Under the pieces are notes generated by a model. It was not told the DNA's origin. It ran no database searches and saw only the letters and a list, made by a program, of their open reading frames with translations. Positions 59,189 to 64,000 of a stretch of 64,000 nucleotides of DNA are shown here, one piece after another; position 1 is the first letter of the stretch, and the number at the start of each line of letters is the position of its first letter. The stretch covers positions 15,250,802 to 15,314,801 of the forward strand of contig NC_045145.1 in assembly GCF_008831285.2 (NCBI RefSeq). Direction: 5' to 3'. Source of the DNA: Nymphaea colorata. Lineage: Eukaryota; Streptophyta; Magnoliopsida; Nymphaeales; Nymphaeaceae. Made by a program: the position numbers and the translations under genes.

Positions 59189-62100
59189 GCGCGCGCGCGC
59201 ACGCATACACATATAAACTTCTTCCAGATCTGCATTTTGAAGAAGCAGGAGAAACCAAATTCATGTTACAGATAAATTTTTACCATGCCTGAAAGCATAT
59301 ATACCTGTACACAATCATTCTCTTCTCATAACTATCGATTTTTTACCATGCTTGAAAGCATGTGTACATGTGAACCAACATTTAGTTTCCATAACACATG
59401 GATGTGTTCTTGTACAGGAATAAAAAAAGTAGCTAACCTTGTGGTGGATATGACACAAACACCCTTCCCTGTTTCTGCACCAACACACACTTCAGTTGGA
59501 CTTGTACAACCTTGTGAGCATGATGAATTACTGCTAGCCTTGCGAATAGAATTCCGTTCAGCCAGAAAGTTCCAAATAAATCGAGATGTATCACCAACAT
59601 TCTCTAAAGATGGCACAGCAACAGGAGAACCAAGCATAACACCAACATAGTGATTTGGGCAAGCCCCATTTGAAATTATGAAATTCCTTGCAAGCTTACA
59701 GGAGAATCCTGGCTCACAGGTCAGTAGGCAAGCAACTAATTCCTCAACCAATGATGCATTGATATTTATTGAAGAAAGAATCGAGCTGCTAAAACCTGAT
59801 CCACTGCTAGCCAGGATATACAATGCACGTGCAACCACAGCAGCAGCTGACACTATTGAGGTGGTGTTAATATTAGCTGCACAAAGAACCAAAAAATAGG
59901 TTTTCAGTAGCCAAAACAATCAGATACTGGAAGCATAAAGCTTGCAAATCCAGCCATCCATGTATTTGGAAAGGCAAAAAGGCATACAAGAATCGTCTGG
60001 GTGGCTATAGTAGAACTTATTGGAGAAGACACTGTCAAACTCTTCAAGAACAACCCCAGCAGTTGAAGGATTCTGCAATTTTAAGAACGGATACTTGTAA
60101 ACAACAAATAAAGATGACTGGAAAAGCTTGAAACAGATCAATGCAAAGCAAGAAACAGCCGGTTGAGAACTAAGTTGTTATAACATTAATTAAAAAGAAA
60201 ATGGTTTTCTAACGAGCATCAAACTGCATAGACTTTCTAAATGAAAAGTGAACCAATATTGCCAAAATCCTGTTTGACAAGGACGTGTAGACAAAAACAT
60301 CTTGTGGCAGTGTTTAACTTGTAAATCTAATTTCTTTTCAAGGTCCAACACAAAGAAATAACTTCGCCTGGTCATTCATGACTCAGTCAGATCCTCTTCT
60401 ATTAAATTTTTTGACCAGGTTGAGGGCCAAGTCGCCAAGTGAGGCAAATGAACTTGGGAGTTTTAAAACACTAAGTTGAACAGATGGTGATGCCATTGCG
60501 GAAGTGAAAAACATTTTTCAGTTTAGGACAATATTTTGGCAAACATGAAGTTTCACAGTTTCAAGTTGACATGGTTTGAGGCCCCTACTTGAAAGTTGTT
60601 CTCAAATGAGGCATATATCAGAGAAATCAGAAATTTGAGGTCCATAATTGGAATTATGTATAGGTGAATCCTCAAATTAATAAAACAGTAAAATAAGCTC
60701 CACAAGTTCAGTCCATGTCATCCTCAAGCCTTGAATTTTCTCCTTATACGCTCATTTGCAAGAGAAAATAGTCAGAAAACATGTGCACAAACCCATTCAG
60801 AAAATGCCAGTCATGCATAGGCACTGGTTAAAACTGAGCATCATTAAACTTACCTTTCTAAAAAAGGGCATTAAAGATGATGGAGGAATGCCAGGATTTG
60901 AAGAGCTTGCATTTTGAATCACTATTTCGTCTGGTTTAAGTGAGGCAGCAGCTTTCTCCAATGCACTCAAGATCTCCTTAGAACCAGATGATTCCTGCAG
61001 TAAGATGACAAAGGAAAAACTATTGCATTTATGACATAAAAGGACACTAGCAGCTAGGCATTTTTGTCTAAAGAAAGACAGGCTTTATGGATTCCGGTGT
61101 TTCCTGCATGAAAATTTGCAGAAGTACATTATATTTCATCTAACATCATAGTATCACTCACTAGATAGATGACGGCCAAACAATTTGCTATGCAATAGTT
61201 GAAAACTGAAAAGCACTCACAAAAAGAGCTCCCTGTGAAAAAAAAAAATGCTGTCGAGTAGGTTGACTCTTTAAGCTGACAACATAAAGTGCACATTTTT
61301 AAATTTTTGACACATTCAAAATGGCAAAAGTTGGAACTTGGAAACAAAGAAGAAGATAAGCATGTAAATGACATAGGTAAACTGGTTGTGCTGATAATTA
61401 AGATTTATAAAAGCAGCCTAAAAGAAATTATGGCTGCATGAAGAATTAGCAAGATATGTTGTCCAAAGCATCAAGAACAAGGGTGTCAAAAAGAAACTGA
61501 GATGGCTGTTCAAAGCATACGGAAATTACCAAATCCATTAGGTAGCGTAGGTACTTAATGGTTGATGTCCATGAAGGGGTCTAAATTTGAATGACCACTA
61601 ACAGGAAAAAATTGCTTTACATTTGACACTGGTACAGGTACGCTGCTGTTGATGGTTCAAAAGCAACACAATGATAGACAAAAATGGAGAGCAGCCTCCT
61701 CCAGTAATGGCAGAGCCAAGGCTAGGGAGACTGGAATCAAAGACGCCATATCAACACACTTAATAACTTTGTTCACATAGGTTTGACCAACTATATGCCT
61801 CCACAAGCTGCTTACCACTAAATCCGCAGAAGTGTGTAACCATGAACCAACAAGAAAAGCTATCATTGCTGGGTCAAATAACATAGCTGGACCAATCAGG
61901 AAGCACTACCCCTACTGGTGGATCCCAGACCCCAAATCTATTGGGCACAACCCCAAGGTTAAGGGGAAGAAAGAAGAGAACATCTTTTCCCAAACAAAGG
62001 CATGAGCATAATGACCTCAATTGTAAGAAGCCCACCACTGAACCAGCTAAATTCAACCTTAAATGCTTAGACCAGGCTGGACCTCACCAACAAATTTCTA

Positions 62101-63887
62101 AATACAACCAAAACAAACCTAGATTGTGCCTAAACCATATGAGCAAACAAATCAGGCACAGCTCAACTAGTATTCAGCATAAACAAATTAATATAATGCA
62201 TGTTCTGGAACATTACCAACCAATCAAGGGATAAGAGAAATCTCCTAACACACTAAGAACCTGCCTTAACAAAATAAATTGGACAAATTCCAACCCTAAC
62301 CTGGCTAATCCAATTGAAGCATGAGGCAACTTAATCTCAACTTGCTCAAAGGACTGTAATCAAACTGCAGTAACTGCAGTAACTGCTGTATGTCTGACCT
62401 GAACAGATGTAGAATGGACTACCCTAACCATAACTAGGTACCCCTTGACCAAAAGAAAAAGTAAAAGTAAAAACTATAATGTCGTCATGCAAATCTGTGA
62501 ACAAAACAACAGGGTTAGCATCTCATTCTAATTAGTAGCTAAAGCAAAGGAGAGTCATACCTCTTCAACATGACTAAAGAAAGTTGCCTTCCCTTCACTA
62601 AAACCTTTTCCAACGGATCCAACATCCAGGACCTAATCCAATATAGGTGTAGAGAACATAATCACATGTCACATAAGGGATAGTCTGTTCAGAAATCCAA
62701 ATGAAGGATGTTGATGTAAAAAGAAACGTACCTTTTCAATTAGTGAACTTTTCAAGCCGACAACACTTTCAGATCCTAAATCTAATTCATGTAAAAACCT
62801 TCTACTGCCAAGGTATCCCCAGGCTTCACCTGTAAAAAATATAAAAACCAGCTGCATAAAGATAGGACGGATTAGTAGAAGATCAGAAACTAGTCTATAG
62901 AAGAAAAATCTTTCCAGATCAAACAATAAACTGCTGTGACATATATTAACTGCAATTTAGCAGCTTAATGAAAATTATTTTGCCATACAATTATGACAAA
63001 ACCTGTTTTGGCTACAATGTTAACTTAATTTCCCTACATTTTTGGGCTAAAGGTGATAACAAGGTAAGAAACAGACAGATTTTTAGTCTATCAGCTTTTA
63101 TCCTATCTTCTTCTGCTATAGACAAAGTGTCACAATGAACCAACATATAACTTTTCATAAATTTTACCTATCCCATTTTCCTGATGCTTCCTGTTCCTTT
63201 ATCTCTTTGTGCATGTGCACGAGAGAGAGGGAGAGAGAAAGATCATTATCTTTCCTTCATATGATCTGCTAGGAAGATAATGGTCGAAGGAATGAGAAGG
63301 AGAAAATGGATGAGAAGAGACAACAGCCTAGGAACACTGAAGGCAGAGGAGTCAATATGAAAAGAATCTACATTTGACAATCTTTACAGGAATATACTTG
63401 ACCCTGGTATTATATGCATAGAGCTGCTGTACAATGTGCATTTGAGAAATTGTTATGTGGCACGCACAGGGATAGCTACAAGTTAAAACTAAAAACTATA
63501 CTATGACTTAGCACCTCTCCTCATCCCATCATCCCTACAGTTTCCAATTAAATTGGATAAGCTCATACACAAGAGTAACATCAATCTCAGGGTCGTCATG
63601 ATACTGAAAGAAAACCATTATAGCATATAAGCACATAACCATCCCTTGGTTGCATGGATAGACAACATACTATATGCCTACATAATTTTGGCTATGCTTA
63701 TGATTATGATGAAACTCATGGCAAACTCGAAAATTCTAGTGGCAGAACCACCATTGACATCAGACAAATGAAATGAAATAAAGTAATTCCTTGTAACAAT
63801 TTATATCTGACGCACCTGTTTTCCAAACTCATTTACATTGTCCACATGAGAGAGAGCATCAATTGCTGCCAATAAAGCAATCATTCC
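58431..63887 (-). CDS. NCT: Nicastrin, gamma-secretase subunit (3' seven exons; start beyond right edge)
   Basis: Nicastrin is the large glycosylated ectodomain subunit of gamma-secretase, an intramembrane protease with presenilin, APH-1 and PEN-2. Exons in transcript order are 63887-63816, 62851-62732, 62632-62561, 60994-60854, 60072-59988, 59876-59438 and 58692-58431; all splice sites are GT-AG and the 396-residue reading frame is open to TAG. The LVFIFFTGEAWGYLGSRRF block is the plant form of the conserved GE...DYIGS region, whose Glu gates substrates in animals. The end has one membrane helix (LILWVGIALTISSYVAILAA) followed by a basic KSLKRD tail, as expected for a type I protein. The N-terminal signal peptide and first half of the ectodomain (roughly 280-300 residues) are outside the window. 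Confidence 0.88.
59155..59212. repeat. Compound (TA)n(CA)n(CG)n microsatellite in the last nicastrin intron
   Basis: TA units pass into CA, then GC/CG units, then CA again. Alternating purine-pyrimidine throughout, a sequence type that can adopt Z-DNA. Confidence 0.9.
60995..62560 (-). other. Nicastrin intron between its third and fourth in-window exons
   Basis: About 1.57 kb. The middle (about 61640-62240) carries low-copy-looking sequence with ORFs on both strands but no motif; possibly mobile-element derived. No gene was recognised. Confidence 0.5.
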
Positions 63888-64000
63888 CTGAATAACATAG
63901 TCAAATCAAGTTAACAAACCATTAGTAAATTGACCTAACATCCTGAAAGACCAACAAGACAAAAAAATTGCAAGGTGACAAAATTTAGTATCTAGTAGTA

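Noticed and set aside
61657-62234. ORFs in a nicastrin intron
   Set aside because: No motif, no splice continuity with the gene, and flanking sequence looks repeat-derived.

Overview
The window is nuclear DNA from a flowering plant. All confident genes are plant families split by GT-AG introns. The spacers are AT-rich and carry long AT, CT and AG microsatellites, poly-A runs and retroelement debris. The order or species cannot be fixed from sequence alone. No bacterial, viral or organellar genes were recognised.

Layout. (1) 1-15130, plus strand: a cluster of RNA-dependent RNA polymerase 1 genes (RDR1). Copy A (903-5105) lacks its first exon inside the window, and an LTR-retroelement end lies in what would be its first intron. 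Copy B (7804-13409) is complete, with 4 exons encoding about 1162 aa. A third, badly decayed fragment (about 14340-15130) keeps only the last-intron, last-exon and 3' flank portion. (2) 18609-23027, minus strand: a class II trehalose-6-phosphate synthase gene of TPS6 type (3 coding exons, 852 aa), with a long leader intron, a 71-codon upstream ORF and a TATA box. (3) 23030-34400: about 11 kb without a recognisable gene, holding microsatellites, a tRNA-derived SINE with an exact target-site duplication, and several short tandem repeats. (4) 34764-43292, minus strand: the mitochondrial complex I 75-kDa subunit gene (NDUFS1 type, 5 exons, 761 aa), with its own TATA box. (5) 45389-54640, minus strand: two tandem vacuolar iron transporter genes (VIT1 type, 247 and 253 aa) with the same exon plan. 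(6) 58431-63887, minus strand: the 3' seven exons (396 aa) of a nicastrin gene, which continues past the right edge.

The genes do not form one pathway. They cover RNA silencing (RDR1), sugar signalling (TPS6-like), respiration (NDUFS1), iron storage (VIT1) and intramembrane proteolysis (nicastrin). The two local gene families, RDR1 and VIT1, arose by tandem duplication. The most noteworthy items are the three-member RDR1 cluster, with a 44-residue internal duplication in copy B that is only partly present in copy A, and the upstream ORF in the TPS leader. I found no convincing novel multi-gene system. Exon borders come from reading splice signals and comparing the paralogs with remembered family sequences; no alignment or transcript data were available.
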